This document shows, piece by piece, positions 1-7,921 of a stretch of DNA of 64,000 bases. This DNA is from Streptomyces sp. F63 (lineage in GTDB: Bacteria; Actinomycetota; Actinomycetes; Streptomycetales; Streptomycetaceae), in the NCBI RefSeq assembly GCF_018070345.1, contig NZ_JAGPXX010000002.1, positions 124,001 to 188,000 of the forward strand, read 5' to 3'. The notes below the pieces were generated by a model that saw only the letters and a program-made list of their open reading frames with translations, did not search any database and had not been told where the DNA came from. The position numbers and the translations under genes are program-made. How positions within the stretch are numbered: the first letter of the stretch is position 1; each line of letters begins with the position of its first letter.

Positions 1-99
1 CAGTGGTGGCGGCGCCGGCTCCGCGGGCCGCGATCCGGCGGGGTCCGTGCCGGGCCGCGGGCGGTCGGCATCCTCGGGGCGGTCGGAGGTCAGGGCCAT
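1..99 (-). CDS. N-terminal part of a downstream GTPase-operon protein (runs off the window)
   Basis: Only the first 33 codons lie in the window, starting at an ATG on the minus strand and rich in Pro, Asp and Arg with no recognisable domain yet. The ribosome site AAGGAGAGG overlaps the last codons and the TGA of the upstream GTPase gene, so the two are surely co-transcribed and probably translationally coupled. In Streptomyces a dynamin-like GTPase gene of this kind is usually followed by a second, YfjP-type GTPase; that identity is inferred from context only. Confidence 0.5.
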   Translation of the reverse strand, partial: MALTSDRPEDADRPRPGTDPAGSRPAEPAPPPL

Positions 100-104
100 G
101 CCGG

Positions 105-1763
105 TCACCTCTCCTTCTGCAGTACGGACAACGCGGCGATCAGCCGGGCCTGGTGATCGGGCGCCAGACGGAGGTCGTCGAGCGGCGCGAGCCGCCGGTC
201 GCGCTCGCCGTGGAGGGTGCGCTCCCCGCATTCGGTGAGGAGCCGTTCCCCCCGGTCGCGAAGGCGTGCGGCGGCCTCCTCGCCCAGCATCCGGGCGAGC
301 TGGTCGGCCGCCGTGCGGGCCCGGCCGCCGGCGAGAAGGGCGACGGCCAGCAGCGCGGCCACGTGGTCGGGATCGGCGGTGCCCGGACGGTGCGCCAGGG
401 CGGCCTCCTCCTCGGCCAGTTCCTCGACACAACGGGACCAGCGCCGTACGGCCACGCCGACCCGGTCGGCGGAGCCGGCCGCGCGGGCGGACATCTCGGG
501 GAGCGGGCCCGCTCCGGCGGCCCGGTCCCGCCGCCAGTCCCCGCGCATGCGTTCGTCGGCGTGGATGACGGCGCAGCACAGGTGCGCGGCGAGGCTGTCG
601 GAGCACGCCTCCAGGAGTTCACCCGGTCCGCTGTGCCAGGGGTAGCCGCGCCAGCGGGCGAGGGCATCGCCCGCGAGGACCGCGCCGGCGGCCAGTTCAC
701 CGCGCGCCCGCGCCGCGGCCTCGTCATAAGCCTGTTCGACGCACTGGGACAGTCTGACGGCGGCGGAGTGCTGCGCGGCCGCCGCCGCTGCCAGGGCGGG
801 CACCCGGACGTCCAGGGAGGCGAGTACGCCGTTCACCGTCCGGGTGGCGGCGACGGTCCGGGCCGCGGGGTCCTGCGCGCGCTGCGCGAGCCAGTCGCGG
901 AGGCCGGCCACGGCGGTGGCGGGCAGCAGTCCGCCGCCGTCACCGGCCGACTCGGGAAGCTCGGGGACGGTGAAGCGGGGGACGTCCCCGAGACCGGCCC
1001 TGTCGAGCAGCGCCCCGTACTGCCGCGCGACCTCCGCGGCGACCTGGTGCGGCACCCGGTCGAGCACGGTGACGAGTGTGGCGTCGTACTCCTTGGCCGA
1101 GCGCAGCAGATGCCAGGGCACCGCATCGGCGTAGCGGGTGGCGGTGGTGACGAGCACCCAGACGTCCGCCGCGGAGATCAGCTGGGAGGCGAGTTCGCGG
1201 TTGCGGACGACGAGGGAGTCGATGTCGGGGGCGTCGAGCAGGGCCAGTCCGGGCGGGAGGCTGCTCGCCGTCTCGACGCGGAGAGCGGTCTCCGCGCCGT
1301 CCGTCCCGTCGTCGGCCTCCTCCAGTTCCTCCGCGAACAGGTCGTGCGCGTACGGCAGAAACTCACCGCGCCCGGCCTCCCGGCCGGCCGCGCGGACTCG
1401 CACCAGGTCGGGGAGCACCCGCCGGCCCGCGAACCAGTGGTGGTCCTCGGGATGGCAGACGAGCACGGGGGTGCGGGTGGTGGGCCGGAGCACGCCGGCG
1501 GGGCTGACGGGCCGTCCCACGAGCGAGTTGACGAGGGTGGACTTGCCGGCGCCCGTCGAGCCGCCGACGACGGCGAGGAGGGGCGCCTCGGGGGCTCTGA
1601 GCCGGGGGAAGAGGTAGTCGTCCAGCTGCGCCAGCAGCTCCGCCCGGTTCTGACGGGCGCGCACGGCGCCCGGGAGGGCCAGCGGGAAGCGCAGTGCGGC
1701 GACACGGTCGCGCAGTGCGGACAGTGCGTCGAGCAGCCGGGGCTGTGCATCCAAAGTCGCCAC
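105..1763 (-). CDS. Dynamin/YfjP-like GTPase
   Basis: A protein of 552 residues whose G1 P-loop GGSTGAGKS is visible at residues 67-75, after an N-terminal helical stretch. A G3-like LLDAPDIDS follows and a degenerate G4-like VLDRVPH replaces the usual NKxD. The C-terminal half is Ala/Arg-rich and mostly helical, with one hydrophobic run near residue 480, as in bacterial dynamin-like proteins that act at membranes. The GTG start at 1763 is chosen because conserved-looking sequence begins there; the longer reading upstream is out of character. It ends inside the ribosome site of the next gene. Paired dynamin-like GTPases help septation in sporulating Streptomyces, but whether this is that pair cannot be told from sequence alone. 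Confidence 0.8.
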   Translation of the reverse strand: MATLDAQPRLLDALSALRDRVAALRFPLALPGAVRARQNRAELLAQLDDYLFPRLRAPEAPLLAVVGGSTGAGKSTLVNSLVGRPVSPAGVLRPTTRTPVLVCHPEDHHWFAGRRVLPDLVRVRAAGREAGRGEFLPYAHDLFAEELEEADDGTDGAETALRVETASSLPPGLALLDAPDIDSLVVRNRELASQLISAADVWVLVTTATRYADAVPWHLLRSAKEYDATLVTVLDRVPHQVAAEVARQYGALLDRAGLGDVPRFTVPELPESAGDGGGLLPATAVAGLRDWLAQRAQDPAARTVAATRTVNGVLASLDVRVPALAAAAAAQHSAAVRLSQCVEQAYDEAAARARGELAAGAVLAGDALARWRGYPWHSGPGELLEACSDSLAAHLCCAVIHADERMRGDWRRDRAAGAGPLPEMSARAAGSADRVGVAVRRWSRCVEELAEEEAALAHRPGTADPDHVAALLAVALLAGGRARTAADQLARMLGEEAAARLRDRGERLLTECGERTLHGERDRRLAPLDDLRLAPDHQARLIAALSVLQKER

Positions 1764-1891
1764 ATGCGAAGAATGCCCGTTTTTAGTAGGTTTTTGAAGC
1801 GTATGACGGACCTGCGTGCCGGGAGATCGTGATACGGCTGTGACCCCCGGGGGCCAGGCATAACGAGTGCACAACACCCGACGGTTGAGAC

Positions 1892-1944
1892 GTGAAAAGC
1901 GATGCGGGATTCGCACCTGCCTGCGATTATCGGGTTCGCTTCAC
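1892..1944. other. Stem-loop between the GTPase gene and tRNA-Arg
   Basis: In the 357-base gap between the GTPase start and tRNA-Arg, GTGAA-AA-GCGA at 1892-1902 pairs with TCGCTTCAC at 1936-1944, leaving two bulged bases. On the minus strand the inner part resembles a T-arm (GCGAATCCCGC). The distance between the arms is too short for a tRNA, and there is no anticodon arm. It may be a leader or terminator structure or a small RNA; I see no gene in the rest of the gap. Confidence 0.3.
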
Positions 1945-2120
1945 TGAACCTCCACAAGGTGTCACGGAGGTGAAGCAAGCGGGACGAGGTGCACGGAGCC
2001 CTATCCTTGTCCCGGCAAGGCAAGGCCAAGGTACGCCGTTCTCCGGGCACCGGCACCACCGCCCGCAGCGCGGTCGGACCCGCTGGCGCCGGGGCTCCAG
2101 GCCGCCGAGGCCGCCATCCG

Positions 2121-2193
2121 GCCCCCGTAGCTCAGTGGATAGAGCAGGTGCCTTCTAAGCACTTGGCCGCAGGTTCGAGTCCTGCCGGGGGCG
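2121..2193 (+). tRNA. tRNA-Arg (anticodon UCU)
   Basis: A 73-base cloverleaf: acceptor GCCCCCG (2121-2127) pairs with CGGGGGC (2186-2192), the D-stem is GCTC/GAGC, the anticodon stem GGTGC/GCACT carries loop CTTCTAA, and the T-arm is GCAGG-TTCGAGT-CCTGC. The anticodon TCT at 2154-2156 reads AGA codons. The 3' CCA is not encoded, as is usual in Streptomyces. Confidence 0.96.
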
Positions 2194-2262
2194 CCCAGAA
2201 CATGGGAAGCACGGGACGCACGCGGCCCGGCGACTCCCTGCCCGCCACCGGGCTCCCGGCAG

Positions 2263-2290
2263 CCCGTAGCCCGTAGCCCGTAGCCCGTAG
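2263..2290. repeat. Four tandem copies of a 7-bp unit (CCCGTAG)
   Basis: Four perfect head-to-tail copies of CCCGTAG lie 70 bases downstream of tRNA-Arg in non-coding DNA. It is a simple slippage-type repeat with no evident function. Confidence 0.9.
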
Positions 2291-2293
2291 CCG

Positions 2294-3129
2294 CACGATC
2301 GGCCGGTCCCCGCGCCCCCGCAGCCGGGGAAGCCGCAAGCGGTTGCACACGGCATGAGGGCCCATCATCGACGGCGGCACCACTGATGGTGTGTCAGCGA
2401 ACTCCTCCACCGAGCGGCTCTGCTTGGCCTTCAGCCGAATGATCTTGGTTCGGGGGGCTTCGATGCGGCCGGCATCGGCGTGCTGAGCCGTATCGCCCGC
2501 GTCAGCGAGCCGAGTGGCCGGCATCACGGGGAAACCTCGCCCCGCCCTTCGCATGGGCGCAGCGGACCATCGCAGGCGGACAAGCACCGGCTCCGGCACA
2601 GCGAGCGACCTGTGGCGCGCACGGCAGCGTGCGCTCATCGACAGCGGTCGCCGGAACCAGGCCAAGCAGATGAACGTCGACGAGATCAGGACGCTCTGCG
2701 GCACCAAGTACGACGCCCACATCGCCGATGTGATCGGCGGTCTCCGGCACAACGGGTAGTTCCACGCGTTGCTCACCCAACGCGGCTGGACGATCGACTA
2801 CGACGTCCTGACGGAGCGACAGCGTGGTGCACGTGGACCCGGCGCTCGATCCTCCGCGTGGAGGCACCCGCGTTTCTCGGGATGAACGCTCGACGATGCC
2901 GTATCCGCCCCGAGCGCCCTCGGCGACCCCGAGGTGGTACGCCGCTCGGCCTCGTCGCTCGTCGCTCGTCGCCTGCGACAAGATCGTGATCCGGGCACTG
3001 TGCGAGGAGAACGAGAACGAAGTCTCGGCGATCGGGCTGTGGTGGCCCGGCGAGGGGACGGCCGCCACCTGGCTCCGCGCCTTTCCACCGCGGTCCGCAA
3101 TCCTCTCCGTCAGCCCTGGGCGAGGCGAC
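2294..3129. other. Decayed intergenic region downstream of tRNA-Arg
   Basis: No intact gene can be supported here. On the plus strand around 2630-2755 a stretch reads like real protein (GRRNQAKQMNVDEIRTL, then GTKYDAHIADVIGGL) but has no good start and stops at once; it looks like a gene fragment of unknown family. Reading frames on both strands are short and interrupted. Together with the IS3 relic next to it, this suggests a former insertion at the 3' side of the tRNA gene that has eroded. Confidence 0.5.
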
Positions 3130-3590
3130 ACGGTGCTGGTCCGGGAACTCGGGATCAACTCGGAGTCCCTGCGGGGCTGGGTGAAGAAGGCCGGCGCCGC
3201 CGAGCAGGCGAAGACGATCGAGATCGTGAGCATGCGGCCGCCTTCTTCGCGAAGGAGAGCGACGACCGGTGAGCACGGTATGCCGGTTCGTCCACACGGA
3301 GCAGGCGGACTACCCGGTCACGGCTGCTGTGCAAGGCGCTGGAGACGGCCCGGTCCACGTACTACGCGTGGGCCGCCCGGGCCGAGGCCCGGGCAGCGCG
3401 GCGACGGGCGGATGAGACCCCGGCCCACGAGATCACGGTGATCCACGCCGCCTCCCGGCGCGACTACGGCGTCCCGCGCGTCACCGCTGAACCGCGCCGC
3501 CAGGGCCGGGGGGTCAACCAGGCGGATGGAACGGATCACGCGGGAGCACGGCATCACCGGGAACAGCCGACGCACCGCCGTGGCACCGGC
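3130..3590 (+). pseudogene. Degenerate IS3-family transposase (OrfA/OrfB relic)
   Basis: Parts of both IS3 proteins are visible but scattered over the three frames. VRELGINSESLRGWVKKA is the helix-turn-helix of OrfA, and AAAFFAKESDD is the OrfA end. STVCRFVHTEQADYPVT begins OrfB, then ALETARSTYYAWAARAEARA and HAASRRDYGVPRVTAE continue it, and MERITREHGITG follows after another frameshift. The DDE catalytic half is missing, so the element cannot be active. No terminal repeats were found at its edges. Confidence 0.8.
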
Positions 3591-3761
3591 CGGGCAGCCC
3601 CGCGCGGCGGTAGGGCGCGGGGTGTGCGGGGCGGTGCCGGAGAGCCACGGCGGGGTCGGAGGGCCGACGGCCGGCGGCCGCGGCCGCGTCCCGCGCGCCG
3701 TGCCGCGGGGCAGCGCGGCGGATCGCCGTGGGTCCCGGCGGATCGCGCCGTGCGGCGGCGG

Positions 3762-4913
3762 TCAGCCCGCGGGTGCGGGAGCGGCGGAACCGGTGCCCGG
3801 GGGGTCACGGGCGACGGCGAGGAGGGCCATGTCGTCGGCCGACCTCCCGTCCGTGTGCGCCTCGATGTCTTCGAGCAGCGCGTCGAGGAGAGCCGTCGGC
3901 CCCGGGAAGCGGCGGCCGCTCAGCCGGGCCACCGGGTCGTAGAAGGCGCCCTCGGAGTTCCGCGCCTCGGTCACCCCGTCCGTGTAGAGCAGCAGCGTGG
4001 CCGACGGCGGGAAGGGCACCACGGCGCCGCCGTCCTCCGGCTCCTCGCCGAGCGCCAGGCCCAGCGGCAGCGCGTACGATCCCGGCTCCAGCGGCCGCAC
4101 GGTGCCGTCCGGCAGGAGCAGCAGGGGCGGGGGATGGCCGCGGTTGACGATCCGCAGCCGGTCCGGTTCGCCGGCCGGGACCTCCGCGAGGACGGCCGTG
4201 ACGAACCCCTCGTCCTCCTCCGTCCCGGCCCGCTGCCGGGCCTCCCGGCGCAGTGCGCTCTCGATCCATTCGGCGGCCTCCGGCAGGTCCGGAACGCGCT
4301 CGGCCGCCTCCCGGAAGGCGCCGAGCACGACGGTCACGGCGTCCACGGCCGACAGCCCCTTGCCGCGGACGTCCCCCACCACCATCCGCGTCCCGTACGG
4401 CGTGCTCTGCACCGCGTACAGGTCGCCGCCGATGCGGGCGCCCGTGTATGCCGCCTCGTACCGCACCGCGACGGACAGGTGGCCGATCCGGGCGGGCGGT
4501 GTCGGCAGGACGGCGATCTGGGCCGCCTCGGCGATCCGGCGGGCCGAGGCGAGCCGGACGACGCTGCGCCGCAGAGCGCTGTTGATGAGCGGGGACAGCA
4601 GGCCCACGAAGACGACCGTGGTCAGACGGACCAGCGCCTCCCCGGTGGGGATTCTGTCCCACCAGAAGGCGTTCACCGACATCACCGCCACCGCGACGGC
4701 CGACACGGTCAGCGTGCCGCGCAGGGTCCAGAGGGCCGCGGCCGCCAGCGGCGCGGCGGCATAGGTGGCGGAGACCGTCGTGCCCCTCGGCACCACCAGA
4801 TTGATGACGACCCCGGTCAGGATCAGCCCGTACGGCAGCACCCACGGGGCGCAGCCGAACAGGCCGGTGCGGTGGAGGCGCTCCCAGGGGTCCTCACCGC
4901 TGCTGTCGTTCAT
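3762..4913 (-). CDS. Membrane-anchored SpoIIE/PP2C-type serine phosphatase
   Basis: A 383-residue protein with about four hydrophobic segments in residues 24-112 and a C-terminal PPM/SpoIIE phosphatase domain from about residue 150. The metal and active-site signatures GGDLY, VGDVRGKG, NRGHPPPLLL, LLLYTDGVTE and DDMALLAV are all present, so it should be active. Such proteins dephosphorylate anti-sigma-factor antagonists in partner-switching pathways; the membrane part probably senses a signal. The ATG at 4913 is preferred because the longer reading adds only low-complexity sequence. No anti-sigma or antagonist gene is adjacent, although two anti-sigma-like ATP-binding proteins lie elsewhere in the window. 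Confidence 0.85.
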   Translation of the reverse strand: MNDSSGEDPWERLHRTGLFGCAPWVLPYGLILTGVVINLVVPRGTTVSATYAAAPLAAAALWTLRGTLTVSAVAVAVMSVNAFWWDRIPTGEALVRLTTVVFVGLLSPLINSALRRSVVRLASARRIAEAAQIAVLPTPPARIGHLSVAVRYEAAYTGARIGGDLYAVQSTPYGTRMVVGDVRGKGLSAVDAVTVVLGAFREAAERVPDLPEAAEWIESALRREARQRAGTEEDEGFVTAVLAEVPAGEPDRLRIVNRGHPPPLLLLPDGTVRPLEPGSYALPLGLALGEEPEDGGAVVPFPPSATLLLYTDGVTEARNSEGAFYDPVARLSGRRFPGPTALLDALLEDIEAHTDGRSADDMALLAVARDPPGTGSAAPAPAG

Positions 4914-5108
4914 CGGCCCGTGCCGCCCTTTCGCCCTTCCGGTGTCCGTGCCTCCGGCTCCGATTCCTCCGGCCCGCACCGCGCACGTCCTCGGCCTCCA
5001 ATCTCCCGCCCGTCCGGTGCTCCGGCCAGCCGGTTGCCACCAGACGGACGAGATGCCGCGCAGGGACCGGGAGGGGCGTGCGATGCGCGGAGTGGCGTGA
5101 CGTGCGAA

Positions 5109-5137
5109 GGGGCGTGACGCCGTGAGCGCCACGCCCC
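5109..5137 (-). terminator. Stem-loop terminator downstream of the SPW gene
   Basis: GGGGCGTG at 5109-5116 pairs with CACGCCCC at 5130-5137, about 80 bases past the stop of the SPW gene on the minus strand. There is no T-tract, as is common in Streptomyces. The rest of the gap 4914-5217 holds no gene I can support. Confidence 0.5.
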
Positions 5138-5217
5138 GCGAGGTGTTCGATGCCGGTCGATCGGGAAGGGGCCCGGCGCGGGCCGGGGACCCGGCGCCGA
5201 TCAGGCCGCCGGTTCGC

Positions 5218-5658
5218 CTACGTGCGCTGCCGTCGGCCGCCTCCCGCCATGGCCGCGGTGGCGAAGGCCAGAAGGGCCGCGACGCCACCGGCGATGATGT
5301 TGGTCGTGAGGGTCCTGGTCGTCGACACGTCTCCGACGACGACCCAGGGCGCGACGACGGTCCACAGACCGATACCGGCCATCGCCCAGCTCATGCCGTG
5401 CGTGCGGTCGTAGGCGTCGCCGCCCATGCCGCGTGCCAGGAGGACGAAGGCCAGACCCGCGATGAGGTTGGTCACCGCCAGCGCCGTCAGGCCGCTGAAT
5501 CCCACGATCCAGGGCGAAGCGGCGATGAAGAGGCCGGTCAGCAGGCTGAGGGCCTCGACCGCCTGAGCGGTCGGCGAGGCCACCGCCCGTTCGGACTGGG
5601 CCTGCAGGGCCATGATGTCGGGGTGCTGGGCGATGCTCGACGATGTCTGTGCAGTCAC
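5218..5658 (-). CDS. SPW-repeat membrane protein
   Basis: 146 residues with four predicted membrane helices arranged as two similar halves. Each half carries the Ser/Ala-Pro-Trp signature of SPW proteins (AASPWIVGFS near residue 46 and VAPWVVVG near residue 103). The function of the family is unknown; in Streptomyces such genes often sit near stress genes, as here. The GTG start at 5658 has an excellent AAGGAGG site eight bases upstream. It appears to be transcribed alone, with a stem-loop behind it. Confidence 0.85.
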   Translation of the reverse strand: MTAQTSSSIAQHPDIMALQAQSERAVASPTAQAVEALSLLTGLFIAASPWIVGFSGLTALAVTNLIAGLAFVLLARGMGGDAYDRTHGMSWAMAGIGLWTVVAPWVVVGDVSTTRTLTTNIIAGGVAALLAFATAAMAGGGRRQRT

Positions 5659-6141
5659 CTGGAACCCCTCCTTCCCTTTCGTCTGATGTGCCTACTACTA
5701 ACGGCGTAACCAGGGGGTTCCCGCCCAAACGCGGCGTGTCCACCGGATCGGGCCGGGCGGACCGTCCGTGTCCGGACCGCCACGGTGCGCTTCCGGCCGG
5801 TGCTCCGGGACCGGAGCCGGTGCCATCCGGGCCCTCCTCCGCGCCGAGCGGGTCACGGCGGGCCGTGTGCTCCGCCCGGCCGGCGACCGCGATCCCGGGA
5901 TGGCGCAGATCGAACGCCGGGAACGACCCGCCGTGTGACACGTCTCATGCCCGGCCGTACCGGCATGTGGCGCAGGTGAGTTGGGGACGCGGCCGGTGGT
6001 GTGCGGAGACACGGGGAGGGGAACACGGCATGCCCGCGCGCGCCACGGGTACGCGCGTGCTCGGCCTTCCGCGGCCGGACCGGTGACCGGCCCGTGCCGC
6101 ACGGCCGCCCGCACCCTCGTCGACAGCGAAGGAACACCACC
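5659..6141. other. Non-coding gap between divergent SPW and hypothetical genes
   Basis: 483 bases without a supportable gene. The region must hold promoters for both divergent neighbours. The only structure seen is a short inverted repeat, CATGCC ... GGCATG, at 5946-5967. No clear -10/-35 pair was recognised. Confidence 0.5.
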
Positions 6142-6579
6142 GTGGCCACGGCAACCGCGAACCCCCCGATCTACCAGCTCCTCGTCGAGGAGCACGGTGA
6201 CGTGCTCGCCGCGACCCGGGACGCCGTCCGGGAGACGCAGCGCGCCGCGAGCGCCGCTCTGGACTGGAGCGATCTGCGCCCCGCCCGCCGGGCGGTGGAG
6301 CAGGGACGGGCGGACAACGCCGGGGGCGGCGCCCGGGACCGTACCCGGGAGCCCGGACGGGAGCCCGGGCCGAGGCCCGGCGCGACGGCCGGGACCCCTG
6401 CGGCCGGGGCGGAGGCCCCTGAGGCGGAGGCCCCTGAGGCCGGGAAGGGGAGCCCGGAGGCCGGGAAGGGGGGCCCGGAGGACGGGGCGGAGGCGGGCTG
6501 GTTCGGCCGCCCGGAACAGGCCGGGCCGTCCGGGCGGGAGACGCCCGGCACCGGCACTGCGGAGGAACTCCGGCGTTGA
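6142..6579 (+). CDS. Hypothetical protein with ordered N-terminus and disordered tail
   Basis: 145 residues from a GTG at 6142 with GAAGGA nine bases upstream. Residues 9-60 look ordered and helical (IYQLLVEEHGDVLAATRDA). The remainder is Gly/Pro/Glu-rich with near-repeats of EAPEA and GKGSPEAGKGGPE, so it is probably disordered. I do not recognise a family. It stands alone, convergent with the stress-protein gene. Confidence 0.6.
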   Translation: MATATANPPIYQLLVEEHGDVLAATRDAVRETQRAASAALDWSDLRPARRAVEQGRADNAGGGARDRTREPGREPGPRPGATAGTPAAGAEAPEAEAPEAGKGSPEAGKGGPEDGAEAGWFGRPEQAGPSGRETPGTGTAEELRR

Positions 6580-6660
6580 CGTGCTCCCCGGCCCGGAGTC
6601 CGGGGACTCCCGGCTCGGGTCGTCCGGTCCTTCCGGGGGCTTCGTGCTTCATCGCGCTGT

Positions 6661-6678
6661 ACGGGCACGGGTGCCCGT
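6661..6678. terminator. Short stem-loop in convergent gap
   Basis: ACGGGCAC at 6661-6668 faces GTGCCCGT at 6671-6678 with a two-base loop, in the 308-base gap between two convergent genes (6580-6887). It may end transcription from one or both sides; nothing else is visible in the gap. Confidence 0.35.
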
Positions 6679-6887
6679 GTTGCCGGCGCTCCACCGGCAT
6701 TCTGCGAGACTCCCGGGCGCCGGGGAATGCTTCACGGCGCCGGAACGGCTACGGCCGCCGTGCGCGGAGCACGGCGGCCGTGGTGCGCGGTCGGGCGCGG
6801 TGACGATGACCACCGCTGCCCGCCTCGCGGTTCGGATGCCCGTCCTTCCCCTCGGTCATGCGTTCCCTTCTGCGTTCCGCCGGCGCC

Positions 6888-7787
6888 TCAGTCGGTCGGG
6901 ACCAGGACGACCGGGCAGTGCGCGTGGTGCAGCACCGCCTGGGTGACCGGGCCGAGCTGCAGCCCGAGGTGCCGGTGCGTGCGGTGGGTGGCGAGCACGA
7001 TCACGTCGGCGGTGCGGCTGGCCTCGACCAGCGCGGGGGCCGCCGCGTTGCACTCGTGGTCCGGGATGACCTCCACGTCCGGGAACTCCGCCCGGAACGG
7101 CGCCACCTCGTACCGGGGCAGGGCCTCGGCCTCCTTGCGGCGCTCGTCGCCCTCCTTCGGGGGGACGTCGAAGGCGCCCATGTACGCGCCGGCCGGCAGC
7201 GGCGGGTACAGCCAGGCGTGCAGGGCCCGCAGCCGGGCTCCGCGCCGGGATGCCTCCTCGAAGCCGAAGCGCACCGCGTCGCCGTCCTGGTCGGACTCCA
7301 CGCCCACCACCACGGTGCCGCGGGCGGCCGCGTCGGTGGCCTCACCCCGGACAATCATCAGCGGGCTCGCGCAGTGCGCGGCGACGCGGAGGCTGACCGA
7401 GCCGAGCAGAAGCCCGGTGAAGCCACCGTGGCCGCGGGTGCCGAGCACCGTCAGCGCGGCGGTCTCGCTGTGCCGCACCAGGGCGGGGACGACGGCCTCG
7501 CTGGTGGTCACGGGTATGACCTCCAGCCCGGGGTGGGTCGCGCGGACCTTCTCGACCGCCTGGCCGACCATCGCCTGGGTCTCCTCGGCGAGCGTCGGCG
7601 GCTCGTGCGGGGTCTCGCCGGGCAGCGGCGGCGGGTTCCACGGCCAGCCGCACAGGACCTCCAGCGCGGTGTCGCGCCGGACGGCCTCCTCGGCGGCGCG
7701 GTCGAGGGCGCGGAACGACGGTTCCGACCCGTCGAAACCGACGACGACGCGGCCGCGGATGTCTTCGTTCTTGCCGGTGGCGGTCAT
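6888..7787 (-). CDS. Tandem-domain universal stress protein
   Basis: 299 residues made of two UspA domains. The first starts VVVGFDGSEPS and carries the ATP-binding signature GTRGHGGFTGLLLGS. The second starts VVVGVESDQDG and has a weaker loop, ATHRTHRHLGLQLGP, which suggests that only the first binds nucleotide well. The ATG at 7787 follows GGAGGAATGTC. The gene lies 134 bases behind adhE on the same strand with a strong hairpin between them. In mycobacteria and Streptomyces such proteins belong to the DosR/OsdR low-oxygen regulon, which fits the neighbours. Confidence 0.9.
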   Translation of the reverse strand: MTATGKNEDIRGRVVVGFDGSEPSFRALDRAAEEAVRRDTALEVLCGWPWNPPPLPGETPHEPPTLAEETQAMVGQAVEKVRATHPGLEVIPVTTSEAVVPALVRHSETAALTVLGTRGHGGFTGLLLGSVSLRVAAHCASPLMIVRGEATDAAARGTVVVGVESDQDGDAVRFGFEEASRRGARLRALHAWLYPPLPAGAYMGAFDVPPKEGDERRKEAEALPRYEVAPFRAEFPDVEVIPDHECNAAAPALVEASRTADVIVLATHRTHRHLGLQLGPVTQAVLHHAHCPVVLVPTD

Positions 7788-7876
7788 GACATTCCTCCCG
7801 AGTGATCCATCCGGTGCTGCGGTGGTGCGTGCAGCGGTCGTGCGGTGTGCGTGTGCGGTTGTGCGGTCCGGCCGGT

Positions 7877-7912
7877 CCCGGCCGGGGGCGGACGGCGCCG
7901 TCCCCGGCCGGG
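7877..7912 (-). terminator. Strong hairpin between adhE and the stress-protein gene
   Basis: CCCGGCCGGGG (7877-7887) pairs with CCCCGGCCGGG (7902-7912) around an inner palindrome GGACGGC/GCCGTCC. It sits just past the adhE stop and could end most adhE transcripts or set the level of read-through into the stress-protein gene. Confidence 0.6.
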
Positions 7913-7921
7913 CCGCCGGGG

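Noticed and set aside
3..1832. Long plus-strand frame antisense to the GTPase gene
   Set aside because: It mirrors the GTPase codons and reads as low-complexity Gly/Arg/Ala/Val without any domain; long antisense frames are normal at this G+C.
2132..2776. Minus-strand 214-codon frame across tRNA-Arg
   Set aside because: It crosses the tRNA gene and the tandem repeat, lacks a domain and has poor codon bias; treated as decayed DNA.
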